A stretch of DNA of 64,000 nt, from the NCBI RefSeq assembly GCF_026212465.1, contig NC_080047.1:38249019-38313018 (forward strand), in the 5' to 3' direction. A model generated the notes under the pieces. The model saw only the letters and a list, made by a program, of their open reading frames with translations. It was not told the origin of the DNA and did no database searches. This stretch comes from Amaranthus tricolor (Eukaryota > Streptophyta > Magnoliopsida > Caryophyllales > Amaranthaceae). The translations under genes and the position numbers were made by a program. Below, one piece after another: positions 11,231 through 22,341 of the stretch. Numbering within the stretch: position 1 is the first letter of the stretch; each line of letters starts with the position of its first letter.

Positions 11231-11505
11231 TATTCCCTATAAATCTTTTCAATTGTCCCATTTTCTTATTTGCGCAATTCACCTCAATTGTCCCATTTTT
11301 ATTTTATAACATAATTTTTGGACCAAATTGACCTTGTACCATTCATATAATTATCAAAACACCCTTATTTTAAAAACTAAACTACACTAATTAACCTCCC
11401 AATATGCACTATATCACATGAGTGTACTATTCAAGGTGGTCTCTTCACTTTTTTAATATTCGTGCTTAACTCAAATGAGACAATTGAAAAGAATTGGAGG
11501 GAGTA
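11231..11505. mobile_element. Stowaway-like MITE
   Basis: Left end tattccctataaatctttt...caattgtccca pairs with right end gagacaattgaaaagaattggagggagta. The tactccctcc/ggagggagta terminal type and TA borders are those of Stowaway (Tc1/mariner) MITEs. 275 bp, non-coding. Confidence 0.7.
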
Positions 11506-13582
11506 TAAAACAATGTTCATTATTTTTTCTGATTTTATTATCATTCAGAATTTTTTTAGTAATTTTCAAAAAATTTCTCTAATTTATTTTTAGTGTACTT
11601 TTGGTAAATTACCTACTATTACAAGTTATTCGGTTATCCGAATATATGCTAAGCAAATACCTTTTAAAATTGGTATTATTCATAGTTTATCAATATATAG
11701 GGTTATTGTAGGAAAATGATAAGAAAAAATTGAATTAATTCAAGTAATTTTTCCTAATTAAAATACCTAACGAAAATCATAGGAGAACAAAATGTAAAGA
11801 TTGTAGGAGCAAGAAAGCAAGTGTAAAATTACAAACTACAAGGAGCAGAGTTAAAAACTTTTATTTTATCTTTGGTAAAATAAACATAAAATCGAACCAA
11901 TTTGAAATTCAAATTATCTGAATATTTCCAAACAAAGGAATCATATAAAATCTGAATTTTAAAGAGAAATTCTTATTCTCTAAGTAAAATAAAATGAAAA
12001 AAAAGAAGTTTATGTGTCATCTAATGAATGTATATTCCCAATATTACATGTTCCAAAAAGATCGGGAAAAAGAAGTTCATTTGTCATCTAATGATCGTAT
12101 ATTCCCAATAATAAATACTTGACTATTTTTGACTTGCTGGTAATAATAACGATCTTATCTAATCTTTATGTTTGGGAAAAACATGCTTATTCTAGGAAAT
12201 AAGTTGAAATATTGCTTATCCTTTAAATTTTTTATAATAAATTATGTATTTAGTTCAAATTTTCTATTATGAGACGATCTCGTCCAAGACGAGCTGATTA
12301 TTCTAATCAACCTATAAAGATATCAAAAATGAAAATTTCACATGTAGTCTTAAACTAAGTATCATAATTACTCTATGTACGACAAAAGACATTCACTAGC
12401 AAATTTCTAATTTAGCTAATATTCTAAGATGATTATATATGTGAAAACATAGCTTATTTAGATTAGTGTATTTATTTCGGTTATTATATTTATTCCTAAA
12501 AAATAATCAAAACCATATAATTATTAATTAGGTAAATTAGATAATTCCTAAAATTAAAATTCCTAAAATTAAGTGTGAAATCATAGCAATATGGGTTATT
12601 ATGTTCTTAAAAGTAAGACAAACGTACTTGTGGTACTAATTTATCTATTGATCTAATCAACCAATTAGAATAATATATCGAGGTGTTTGGCAAATAGCTG
12701 ATAGCTGATAGCTGATTGGAACAACTGATTTGATCAGATGGTTTTAATAGTTGATTGTTAAAAAATGTTTGGAAAATTATAGCTGATAGCTAAAAGCTGA
12801 TTGGTGCAAAAAGACCGATAAGAACATGATAAACTAATTATTAAAGGTATACTTTTTTTTAATATTATTATTAAATGTATACTTTTATTAATAAACTATA
12901 AATGAACTATTAGCATTCAAATAAATGTATAAAAAATAATTTAGATGTTTAAACATTACAAAATGATATGTATAAAAAAAAATTTAAGAGTAAAACTAAA
13001 AATCATTATACATTCTACTAAAACAATAAAAGAATATGACACATGTTACTTTTATACATCATGTTTTCCCTCCCAAAATTTTAAGTAATAAAATATAGAA
13101 ACGTTAAGTTTTAATTAAACTTTATTTCTTAACGAATAATAATAGTAAGAAGAAAGTCAATTCTAAGACCTTTAATATTTTAATTACACTTTTTAAGAAA
13201 AAAAATAATTTGGGTAACTTTGATTTTAGTAAATTAAATGACTAAACTATTAATTATACCTTATTTACAATACAAAAATAGTTAGAATAATAAATTATTC
13301 AGTTAACTTCAATATTTACAAAATAATTACTAAAATCTTATTAAGAATTATTTTACAATGATAATTATGACAAAGAAAATTATAGAAGTATATTTTGAGC
13401 TTGTCATCTATAAAGTGTTTATGTAGTATACCGTATATTTATTTCTTAGAAGGAAGTTTATATAATGTTTGCACAATAATTCAGTCTATGTTTAGTAAGC
13501 CTTAAATTTAATATATACTCAGATTAATCGATCCGTTTAGGAAAGAAAAATTATCATCAGTAAATTTTTTTTTATTAGTAAA
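11506..13582. other. AT-rich intergenic DNA with minor repeats
   Basis: No gene supported. An agctgatagctgatagctgat cluster at about 12696-12716, with a further copy near 12780, looks like a hAT-type MITE remnant. A short direct duplication, agaagtt(t/c)at...gtcatctaatga, occurs at about 12004 and 12070. A gagacgatctcgtc scrap near 12270 belongs to the agacggtctc repeat family noted elsewhere. Confidence 0.4.
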
Positions 13583-13838
13583 TACTTCCTCCGTTCCAAA
13601 ATAATTGCAATATTTGCTTTTTCACTCAGTCCAATGTACTAATTCAATTCTTAATATCTATAATTATGTATAATAAAAAATTATAAAAGTTTGATATTGA
13701 TAATCTTTGCATCGAGATGAATTAAATAATATCTCACTTGACTATGTTTATAAATTATAAATTAATCACAAATCAAGGAAGATAAGTAAATAGTACAAGT
13801 ATTTCTAATATTGCGAGTAAATTGAAACGGAGGAAGTA
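13583..13838. mobile_element. Stowaway MITE (256 bp)
   Basis: Terminal inverted repeats tacttcctccgtt and aacggaggaagta are perfect over 13 bp, and subterminal gcaatatttg/aatattgcg also pair. This is the canonical plant Stowaway terminus with a TA target duplication. Confidence 0.88.
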
Positions 13839-14300
13839 TTATTTTAATTAGTAAAATAGAATTAGTTACTTCTAATCGTTTTATTTAGTAATATATAGTT
13901 ATGATCAGTATAATGGTTAGTTTTGAAAAATAAACAATTATATTCAATAAATTTATTTACATAATTTAATAAACTAACATATTCGTGCATTGCACGGAAC
14001 ATATACTTATTCCGAATTAATTAATATGGAGTATTTACAACTAAATACACCAGTTAGATTACTTTTTATTTTTCCATTTCTTACCTACTTGAACTCCTAA
14101 TCTCCCCACCTCCTTTCTTTCTCTCTCCTTTCTTCTTCAACTCCTAAAACTACTATTCTTGAAGCTTCAATTCCTATTCCAATGAAATTAACCTACAAAA
14201 CTTCAATCAAACAAAAGCAAGAAACATAATTACCATTTCAAAATTTCATCTTCTTTCCTTTTCCCTTTCAAATCCCCTTTGCCCTAATGTTATTTCCTTT

Positions 14301-14766
14301 TAGACCTGATCAAACACCGGACCCGGTCGAAAAAAACAGCATGTTGATGCGGGTCGGGTCGGGCCGAAGTGCGGGCCTAGAAGTTCCTGCCCAAACCCGT
14401 AATATGCGGGCTTGCGGGCCTATGTTATATATTATTTATACATAATTAAAAACACAAATTACAAATAATTGAAATAAACAAATACAATTGTTACATATTA
14501 TATATAATTTAAAACCAAATTATAAATAATTGAAACAAACAAATACAATTGTTACATATTATACATAATGTAAAACAAATTCAAAATGCAAATCATGAAC
14601 AAGCTCCTTTTCGGGCTGGGTTGGGGCGGGCCAAACGCCAATCCTAAACCCGTCCCAAAAAAATTCGGACCACTTATTTTCTGCCCTAACCTGCCCATCG
14701 GGCCATATTTTGGTACCCAAACCCTCACTTTTCCGGGCCGGGCCGGGCCGCCCATGATCAGGTCTA
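14301..14766. mobile_element. hAT-type non-autonomous element with GC-rich ggtcgggt repeats
   Basis: Perfect 12-bp terminal inverted repeats TAGACCTGATCA/TGATCAGGTCTA, flanked by an exact 8-bp target duplication TTTCCTTT (14293-14300 and 14767-14774). The 8-bp duplication is the hAT signature. Subterminal regions are clusters of gggtcgggtcggg and ccgggccgggccggg in an otherwise AT-rich neighbourhood; the middle is AT-rich and non-coding. Apparent reading frames through it are by-products of the repeats. Confidence 0.92.
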
Positions 14767-14774
14767 TTTCCTTT

Positions 14775-15194
14775 GTTCTTAAGTGTAATTTATGGCTTGA
14801 GTTGGAGGTAATGTTGTAGATGTAATTGGTGGCACAACTAATAATTATGGAAGTGGTAATGGATGAAGTTGTGATGCTACGATTGTGCTTGTAATGACGT
14901 GGTGGAATTAACATGATAAGTGAGATTACGGGTACTAGAAATAGGGGTAGTGTTGTCAAAAAGTAAGGAAATCAGCTAAATCAAGCTGAACATGCTGGGT
15001 TTTCCAACAAGTTCAAAATCAGCTTATTGATATCAATAAGCTCTTTGAATAAGCTATTTTACCAAATATTATTTTGGCTTGTTTGACCCTCTCAACAAGC
15101 TAAATCACCAAATCAACTAAAATTTCCCCAAGTATGCATTGAAATTTCACGCGCTTTTTTTATACGCCTAGGATCGGAAATAGTTAAATTAGGA
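14775..15194. other. Spacer between transposons
   Basis: No gene. 14970-15130 contains paired aatcagcttattgatatcaataagct-type palindromes typical of a small decayed MITE; borders are not definable. Confidence 0.4.
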
Positions 15195-15203
15195 TTTATT
15201 CAA

Positions 15204-16298
15204 GGAAAATTTATAACAAGTTACCTAATCTATATGACCTTTTTTAAACAACTGCCTTATCTAACTTTTTTTGCAAAAAACTACCTAATATATATAACAC
15301 AAACTTTTATGGATGACTACCAGTTAACGACTTTCGTATGTTGACCTTTAAAATTATAAATGAGCAGCACGTGGAGTGTCACGTGATCCACTTAATTCAC
15401 CTTTCTTCTTCCTTTTTAGACACGATTTCAGAATCAAAAGTCCTCTTTCCCCTTTCTCCTTGATTTCCCTAACTTAAAGAACCCTAATTTCTCCAACAAT
15501 TATCCCTAATTAAATAGTAATGTCTTCTCCTTCTTCAACAGCAAATTCGAAGCTTGAAAAATGTGGGTGTGGAGTTTATTTTGCAAAGAGAATTTCATGG
15601 ACCAAGGAAAATCTTGGAAGACGGTTTAAGACTTGCGTTTTTATGGATTGATGAATCTAAAATGGTTAATTGACAAAGAGGAGTGACGAATACACTTGTA
15701 GAGGAGAAGCGACAATTAGCAACTGAAATTAAGATTTTGACTTCAAGGTTTCGTTGCTTGGAACATGAAAACGAACAAGCAGTTTTAGAACTTAAAAGGA
15801 TTAAGAAGAAATTGATGAATGAGAGGAAGCATGGAAAAGAGATTTCAAGCTTTATATTAGGGTTTTTCTTTTGTTTTTTTGTTGGTGTTGATTGTACTAA
15901 TTAAGGGTAGTAAATAAAGGTTATGAATTAAAAGGATATGTATTAGTCATTTGGGTATGTAATGGGATGTTGATTTCTTTTGTAACATGATTATGATGAA
16001 TGAAATGGGTTTTATTTTATCTATTTAACTTCATTTTTGGTATTTAATGAAATGGGATGTTAATTTACTTTCGTCAGAATAAGAAGCTTTGAACAAAGAA
16101 GAAAGGTGAATTAAGTGGATCACGTGACACTCCACGTGTTGGTCAATTAAAATATTAACGGTCAACATACGAAAAACGTTAACTAGTAGTCATCCTTAAA
16201 CATTTGGGTTATATTAGGTTGTTTTTTGCAAAAAACTTTACATAAGTTAGCTTTTTGAAAAAGTTCATACAGATTTGGTAATTTCTTATAATTTTTCC
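15204..16298 (+). mobile_element. Long-TIR (Mutator-like) element carrying a decayed GRF zinc-finger gene
   Basis: About 215-bp terminal inverted repeats: 15204-15415 matches the reverse complement of 16086-16298 along its length, including ttttttgcaaaaaactacctaatat, ggatgactaccagttaacg and cacgtggagtgtcacgtgatcc. Flanking 9-mers tttattcaa (15195-15203) and attatttaa (16299-16307) match at 7 of 9, consistent with an aged 9-bp target duplication as made by Mutator-like elements. There is no transposase inside; the only cargo is the GRF pseudogene. A related element with a different TIR but homologous cargo sits at 40847-42256. Confidence 0.8.
15520..15904 (+). pseudogene. GRF-type zinc-finger/coiled-coil/membrane-anchor protein, decayed copy
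   Basis: Starts with MSSPSST and reads through the cysteine pair (KCGCG) and GRRFKTC of a GRF zinc finger, then stops at a TGA near 15648. Relative to the intact homologue at 41204-41641, about 30-35 bp covering the last zinc cysteine and the FKW motif are deleted. The rest survives in frame from 15683 (coiled coil LVEEKRQLATEIKIL; hydrophobic tail FILGFFFCFFVG). Two CACGTG motifs (15368-15373 and 15380-15385) lie upstream inside the left TIR. Confidence 0.8.
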
Positions 16299-16449
16299 AT
16301 TATTTAATTAGTCATATGCCTTTCTATATAGAAACTTTTCCCATTATATTGCCCAAAATAAAAAAATTCCCACTTTGCATTAAAAGGGAAAGTATTTCCC
16401 ACAATACCGTCCATATGGAAATTTGTTTTTTTTTAATTTTTCAGACAAA

Positions 16450-16580
16450 ACTGCCACTTGAGATGGCGGTGTGCCTTTAGCACTAAACCGCCACATGAAG
16501 TAGCGGTTTGGTCAAGGCAAACCGCCATCTCATGTGGCGGTTTGGTTCATGGTAAACCGCCACCTCATGTGGCAGTTTGC
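16450..16580. repeat. AAACCGCCA...TGGCGGTTT palindrome cluster, left end of MULE
   Basis: Four copies of a roughly 24-bp imperfect palindrome (for example aaaccgccatctcatgtggcggttt near 16519-16543). The mirror cluster is at 19977-20126. A candidate transposase-binding or regulatory repeat. Confidence 0.8.
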
Positions 16581-16734
16581 TTTGTGCCCTGTAACTTTTT
16601 TTTCTTTCATTTCCCCTAAATAGTCCAACTTGCTTTGAAAAAATTAATTATAAAAATAATGCGAAGATATATTACAATCATGAAAAGTCATACAAGAAGT
16701 TCAAATCATATAAGAATATACAAAGTTTGTTAAA

Positions 16735-17645
16735 CTACAATCCCCGGCCCCTTTTGTTTTGCGCACCGGTGGATGATGATGGTGTGAACTCGTCAACCTC
16801 CGCAATGACATTAAGAGCAGGAGCTTGTCGTTGACTAGCGCGCTGATATGTGATGATCCTTCGCGGAGGCGATGGATGTGGAGGAGGAGTGGTGATGGAA
16901 GCTGGAGGAACGAATGGCGACATAGTACTGGATGTCGATGGCGATCTGGAAGACCGACCTCGAGTAGATGAACGCTGGCGACCTCTTGTGGACCGAGAAC
17001 TGGATCCTCCGGAAGAGCTACCTCGGTGGGCTGAACTTCGTGGAGAAGGAGTGTGGAATGTGTCATCTACCTTGCCAATGATGGGTGGAGTCGGTATGAG
17101 GTACTCATACCCCGCCTGACTCAATGCATCGGTCAATGATGCGTTAATGAAGCCTAGGGTCTGAGAATATAGCCGATACCCCACATCAACTGGCGATGTA
17201 GCGGCCCCTTGAATCGTGTCATTGCATTGTATGAGCACCGATCGGATGCGCTCAACCTGTATGTTATCATTATATTGTTAAAAGACTCACATTAACATAT
17301 TACTATATGTTATGAGTGTTGAAAGAAGACGTACCAGTAACGTAGATGTCGGATGGTAATGTGATCCTGGCTGCGCAAATGTGGTGTTCGTTAGGCGTAA
17401 TATACTAGAGCTATGACCTGTGAAGTTATCTCCTTGAACCAATCGAGATGCTCGGTCATTCCATGCATCTACATGCGATCTATGTCGTACGAAGTAGTTC
17501 TTGTCCCCAGTCCTCCGATCGATCACATGTAGTTGAGGTTGGGTGTCACAAGCATGCGGAATAACCTGCTCCAAATCGAATTGACGCATGACACGATCCG
17601 GGAGATGTAGCTCGACGATGTCAAAGCAAATAAGTGGACAACGCG
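16735..17645 (-). pseudogene. C-terminal part of a plant mobile domain (PMD) protein inside the MULE
   Basis: Minus-strand translation from about 17645 gives CPLICFDIVELHLPDRVMRQF, then IPHACDTQPQLHVIDRRTG and HVDAWNDRASRLVQG, which match my knowledge of the PMD (aminotransferase-like, MAIN/MAIL1 family) C-terminus. A GT-AG intron of 78 bp (17257-17334) separates it from a final exon (VERIRSVLIQCND... to NKRGRGL, stop at 16735) with a Ser/Arg/Pro-rich tail. The N-terminal PMD portion is missing, so this is a fragment joined to the truncated transposase. PMD modules are known in plant transposons, including MULEs and gypsy elements. Confidence 0.75.
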
Positions 17646-17689
17646 ATCTCCGAATCTGGTGGCCCGATGTACATATGTCCGAATCTTTG

Positions 17690-19381
17690 TCTGTTCAGAA
17701 GCTTTTCCAAATAAGTTTTTAACTGCTATGTTTTTGAACTTCTTATGCACGTTCGAAGCTAGATGACGTTAACAAAACTGATGGAATGCAAATGGCTCTT
17801 TCCAACCTTGTCCAACTCTATTCATTGCATGCAAAATTCCCTTGTGATGATCAGATATAACACTAAGCCGTCCCTCTTAGTGACATAATGCCTTATACAA
17901 TCTAAGAACCAACTCCATGTGTTGTTGCTCTCTCCATCCACAACGGCAAAGGCAAGTGGGAACAACTGAGAATTTGCATCTATCGCCATAGCAATCATAA
18001 GTGTGCCTCTGTACTTTCCGTACAAATGTGTACCATCTATAGAAATAAGGGGACGATAGTGTGGAAAACCCTTAATGGATGGTCTGAAAGCCCAAAAAAT
18101 TCGCTGACACATCACTCTGGTAAGATCCATTATCGGTTGGACTTCCTATAGCACCACTGTTCCTGGATTAGATTGCATTAATGCTTGCAGGTACCTTGGA
18201 AGCTCCTTAAAGGACTTATCCCAATCCCTAAATACTTTTGTTATAGCCTTATTTTTGTCTAACCAAGTTCTCTTATATGTTATAACAAATCCGTATTTAT
18301 TTTTTACAAAATTAACGATGGACTTCACCTTAAACGCTGGATCAACTCTGATTATATCCACGATAAGATTAGTAACAAATTCAGAAGTAAGGAGGGGATG
18401 GTCGTCACTGTAATGTGCTGAGCAATCCTGATTATGACCCTTATATCGCACAATCTTAAATGATCCTGTTGCGGTCATAACAACTCGCATCCTCCATTCA
18501 CAACCTATATCCTCCGCATTAGTGCATTGGATAACGTACTTTGAAGGCTCCGACTCAATTACACGGAAATTTCTATTGTTAGAAATCGCCCATGCTTTAA
18601 CATTCTTCTTAAGGTGGTCTAAGGAGCTAAACTCTTGCCCTATCCTAAAGTCTTCATTTTCATTCATGGAGTTGTCATCGTTCCAGGTCATCCATGCATC
18701 AATCAATCTTTGATCAACATCATCAATTCTAAGCCAGTCTTGAGATGGAGCACCATCTCTAATCGCTGCATCTAGAGCTTCTCTTCTTTCATCATCCTCC
18801 TCTGAATCAGAATCAATATGCTCATCCTCCTGATCTAAATAATCAACCTCGTTCGCATTACGCCTACCCAAGTGACTCGTGGAAAAGGTGTTCATTACAC
18901 CACCACCAATGCCACGTGAATGAGTTGGAGAGGTAAGCTCATCCAAGTGCTCATTAACGTAATTTGGGTTACTTAACATTTCTGTGAATGTATCATGGCG
19001 TACACTAGGACCTGATTCTGAAAGTTCCATGCTAGTCATGACTTCCCTCGCATTATCCAAATTTGCAACCAATTCAACATAAACCTCCATTGTCGTTCCA
19101 GGGGCTTGTGATGTCGCGTAAGCAAGAGCACTTATGCTTTCATCATTCTTAATCGGAACTAACACATTTTTCCCAGTCTCCAGATATTTCATCTCCTTTT
19201 TTAACATAAAAGAGTTGCGATCACAACCAATTACATCACATATTTTGCTATGAAACACCTCAAAATTAGTATTCTGACGATGGATAAACATCACTGTATT
19301 TAATCCTCCATTATACACAACATTGGATCCAGTATAACTTACTTCCCCACTCCAATACACTATAACGGGATAATGATCCAT
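17690..19381 (-). pseudogene. MuDR-family transposase, decayed
   Basis: Start chosen at MDHYPVIVYWSGEV (19381), the usual MuDR N-terminus; an acceptor-like ttgtgtttgcag precedes it. In order: PB1-like N-terminal domain (about the first 95 residues), acidic linker (DSDSEEDDERRE), Mutator DNA-binding/zinc domain (FRIGQEFSSLDHLKKNVKAWAI..., with Cys/His ligands around CTNAEDIGCEW and HNQDCSAH), then the MULE transposase core (SIDGTHLYGKYRGTLMIA, VVDGESNNTWSWFL). Breaks: in-frame TAG at 18146-18148; a frameshift near 17880 just before the SDHHKGI motif; a TAA near 17772. The frame fades after LFGKASEQTKIR (about 17690); the rest of the catalytic domain and the SWIM zinc finger are absent, replaced by PMD sequence. 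Confidence 0.9.
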
Positions 19382-19976
19382 ATTCTGCAAACACAAACAT
19401 GTTTTTCATGTGATTTCACATACACTTTATTTTTGATTATGAGTAAGGGAAGTGTAAATGTGAATACAAGAATTTGTCATATTAAGGTATTAGAACACTT
19501 ATTAGAACTTTCAATTCAAATATAAAGCTAAAAATACCATGAATATATACTAAAACCATTAAACTAACCCGGTAAAGTAATAAACTTTTACTGAAGCATT
19601 TCATCAAACACTTTATATGCATACAAACCAAATTATAAAATTCAACTACAAATGTGTAAAATGTAAGCTTAAATCATGAAATCAAGAGAATGTAACAAAC
19701 ATTCAATGTATTTATAACTTCAAATGACAACAATAATGAACAAAATATTCAATTTGCAAATTGAAATAAATTAGGATTTATATTAATACCTTAAATGATG
19801 ATAAAAATGAACAAGTAAAGAAGGAGAAGATGAGAATGTAGTTGATTAATTTAGTTGAACGAGAGAAATTGTGAATATGAAGTAAATGAGGATTAAAGAA
19901 TTTTTTTTAAAGAAGAACCGGCAGCAAGGAGGAAGGAAGAACAAGTGAGATGAAGTGACCAAATAAAAAAAAGAGC
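19382..19976 (-). promoter_or_regulatory. 5' untranslated region of the MULE transposase
   Basis: AT-rich non-coding DNA between the transposase start and the right subterminal palindromes. It should contain the promoter and perhaps a leader intron ending at the cag before 19381. No defined core motif seen. Confidence 0.4.
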
Positions 19977-20126
19977 TGCGGTTTTGTACAGCTACAAAAC
20001 CGCCACTTCAAGTGGCGGTTTGCTATATTAAATTTTTTTTTTTAAAAAAAAATTGAAATTCAGGAACACCGCCATTTCATATAGCGGTTTACTTAAGATT
20101 CCTAAATAAAATTGCCATTTCAAATA
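19977..20126. repeat. AAACCGCCA...TGGCGGTTT palindrome cluster, right end of MULE
   Basis: Three or more diverged copies (aaaccgccacttcaagtggcggttt near 20000; caccgccatttcatatagcggttt; attgccatttcaaatagcggtt) at the 5' side of the transposase gene, in the position mirrored by 16450-16580. Confidence 0.8.
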
Positions 20127-20251
20127 GCGGTTATATTAAAAAAAAAGATAAAAAAAATCTATCCTACGTGAACGGTAATGTGAAAAATACTTTCCCATTT
20201 AATAAAAGTGGAAATTAATTTTTTTTTGGACAATATTATGGGAAAAGTTTC

Positions 20252-20825
20252 TTCTATGTACAATTCTATTCAACCTATTATCCATTGGAAATTTTCAATT
20301 TCACATAGTTATTTTGTTTAGGCAATTACCATCTATGTAAGGTCAAGTTCTATTTATTATATTTGCATTTTATTTTTAATCATTTATATAATTTATTTTA
20401 TTTGTCATTTAATAGGAAAATTGTACAAAAATAAATTATATTACTCTACATTTTAGAAATATATTCTTTACATTTTGACATTAGGATGCTTCATAATCTT
20501 ATTTTTTAATAATTTTGATGTAAAATGACAAACGAAAGCTCATGAGAGCTTTGCAAAATATCATTATTTCAATAGTTAACATAATATTATGTATCAATTA
20601 ATTTAATAATTAATTTTCAAAATTAACACATCATTTTAAGCAAGTTTTCAAAAAAAAAGGTTAGTTATTGTAAAGATCTTATGACAACAAAATATTTGAC
20701 CTAAACAATAAACTCTTGACAATAATTATCAATTTAACATGCATTATTGTCATACCTAGGGATTTATTTTAAGAATTTTTTTAAATATTGTATAGATATC
20801 ATATTAAGAGTATATTATGTTATCA
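20252..20825. other. AT-rich stretch without a recognisable feature
   Basis: No ORF, RNA or TIR pair that I could support. It probably belongs to the same degenerate repeat block that continues to 23640. Confidence 0.4.
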
Positions 20826-21785
20826 AAGTCATACATTACTAAATAAGCTTGAAAAATTACTAGTGTCACAGCTAAAGAGAGTTTTCAAATGAAATACATT
20901 TATTGACTAACTAAAAATGACATCACATGGATCATTACCAATATTTCTACCATTAAAGTATCTTTGACTAATATCTATTTTATAGTAAAATTAATTAAAT
21001 TACAGAATATAATATACTGCAAAGTATATCATTGACATCATATCATATCATACATTAGACCAAAAAGCTTAGAAAATTTTTCCACGTATGACAACTAAAA
21101 AGAGTTTGCCAAATTGAATTTATTTATTTAAAGAAAAATTGCATTGACTTTTATCTTGACCAATATCTCTATCATTAAAGTATCTTTGATCGCCATGTAT
21201 TTATAATTAAATTGAGCAATTAGAGAATATAATATAATGCACAGTTTATTATTAACAATTTTCAAAAATTATAGAGATAATTTATACAAATACTTGTCAG
21301 AATTAAGTGTTTTGATGGCATAATATCTCTATCTTTTTTGTTTAATATCATATGTTTATATATGTCGTGCTAAAAAACAGTGTATTGCACGAGTTTCTAC
21401 ACTAGTATAACCATGTTATAAATCATACATTATACTAAAAAGCTTGAAAAATTCTAAGTGTCACAATTAAAGAGAATTTTGCCAAATTGAACTCAATTAT
21501 TGGCTAAAGAAAAATGATATAAAATTTAATCTTGAGCAATTTCTCTACCATTAAAATATTTTTGACTAGCATTTATTTAGAGTTAAATTGAGTGAATTAA
21601 AAAATATAATATACTGTATAATATATTGCTGATAATTTTCAAAATTACGGGGTAATTTTATACGTATAACTATTAAAATTGAGTATTTGTATTGCAAAAT
21701 ATCTCTGGTTGTATTTTTTTAATATTATATGTTTAAATATTTCGATGCTAAAAAAACTGTACACTCTATCAGTTTCCACACTATT
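20826..21785. repeat. Degenerate tandem units of about 370 bp
   Basis: Three successive units start with tcatacatta(t/g)actaaa-agctt at about 20831, 21048 and 21425. They share acaactaaaga-agtttgccaaattgaa, accattaaagtatttttgact, gaatataatatactgca and an AT tail. The first unit is shortened to about 215 bp. A second-half-only copy lies at about 22490-22690. Units end near gcacgagtttctacactag or a degenerate form. They are non-coding. Confidence 0.75.
21380..21405 (+). mobile_element. Helitron-type 3' terminus, candidate
   Basis: gtgtattgcac-gagtttctaca-CTAG followed by T. A small GC stem upstream of CTAG and then T is the layout of Helitron 3' ends (CTRR). Related ends occur at about 22658-22683, 23605-23629 and, degenerate, near 21770. 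No rolling-circle protein and no TC 5' end were identified, so this stays tentative. Confidence 0.35.
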
Positions 21786-21824
21786 ATGAAATAATTAGTT
21801 AAATGTATCAATAATTATTAATTA

Positions 21825-21892
21825 GTGAGGATAGCTCACTTGGAGAGCATTAGACTAAATATCTAAAGGATGTTCAACCCACGCTCATCGCA
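21825..21892 (+). repeat. tRNA-Phe-derived sequence (SINE-like head), copy A
   Basis: gtgaggatagctcacttggagagc...cacgctcatcgca closely follows plant tRNA-Phe: A box tagctcacttgg, D-arm, T-arm and 3' acceptor strand are recognisable. The anticodon position reads AAA instead of GAA, about 5 nt are lost before the T-arm, and the acceptor stem is imperfect. Flanks are shared with copy B (ataattattaattag upstream; atttctaactttgtaa downstream), so this is a duplicated repeat and not a functional tRNA gene. Confidence 0.75.
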
Positions 21893-22341
21893 TTTTTTTA
21901 ATTTTTGAAAATTATGAATATTTATTTCTAACTTTGTAATTTTTTTAAAGTTGCTAATTTATCAAAAAATAACAAAATTTATATGTTATCCATAATAGGA
22001 GTAAATTCTTTGTAAAGTAGTTCGTTTTACTGTTTTGAATTCATTAAAAGTTTTTGTAATAGTTTTTTAGTTTAGGTGATATTTGTTTACTTGTTATTAT
22101 ATATTTTCATAATATTAATCTTTTATATTTTTAATAGGTTATAGACTTATAACGTAGGCTGAGATCGAACTTATATTTAAAAAATAATATATGATAAATT
22201 GAAATAACACCCATTTCTCAACATTTTATGATTTTTAATTAGATAATCTATCATTTATTTTAAGAATTTCCACTATATACAACTATTGATATAAAAATCT
22301 ATATAAAATAATTATTTAATTGTATAAATAATTATTAATTA

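Larger units (their letters stand above)
16331..20251 (-). mobile_element. Mutator-like element (MULE) with PMD-type tail, about 3.9 kb
   Basis: Terminal inverted repeats of about 95 bp: gaaacttttcccat at 16331 pairs with atgggaaaagtttc at 20238-20251, and the match continues through aaagtatttcccac/gtgaaaaatacttt. A 9-bp target duplication, ttctatata (16322-16330) versus ttctatgta (20252-20260), 8 of 9, identifies a MULE. Subterminal zones carry repeated aaaccgcca...tggcggttt palindromes. The minus-strand cargo is a MuDR transposase followed by a plant mobile domain segment; both are decayed. Its left edge lies only 32 bp from the GRF-carrying element. Confidence 0.9.

Noticed and set aside
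14552..14959. Frames on both strands across the GC-rich repeats
   Set aside because: They run through the hAT element (14301-14766) and its flank; proline- and glycine-rich readings come from gggtcggg repeats.
17287..17589. An independent 100-codon gene
   Set aside because: It is one exon of the PMD-derived segment in the MULE, joined to 16735-17256 by a GT-AG intron.
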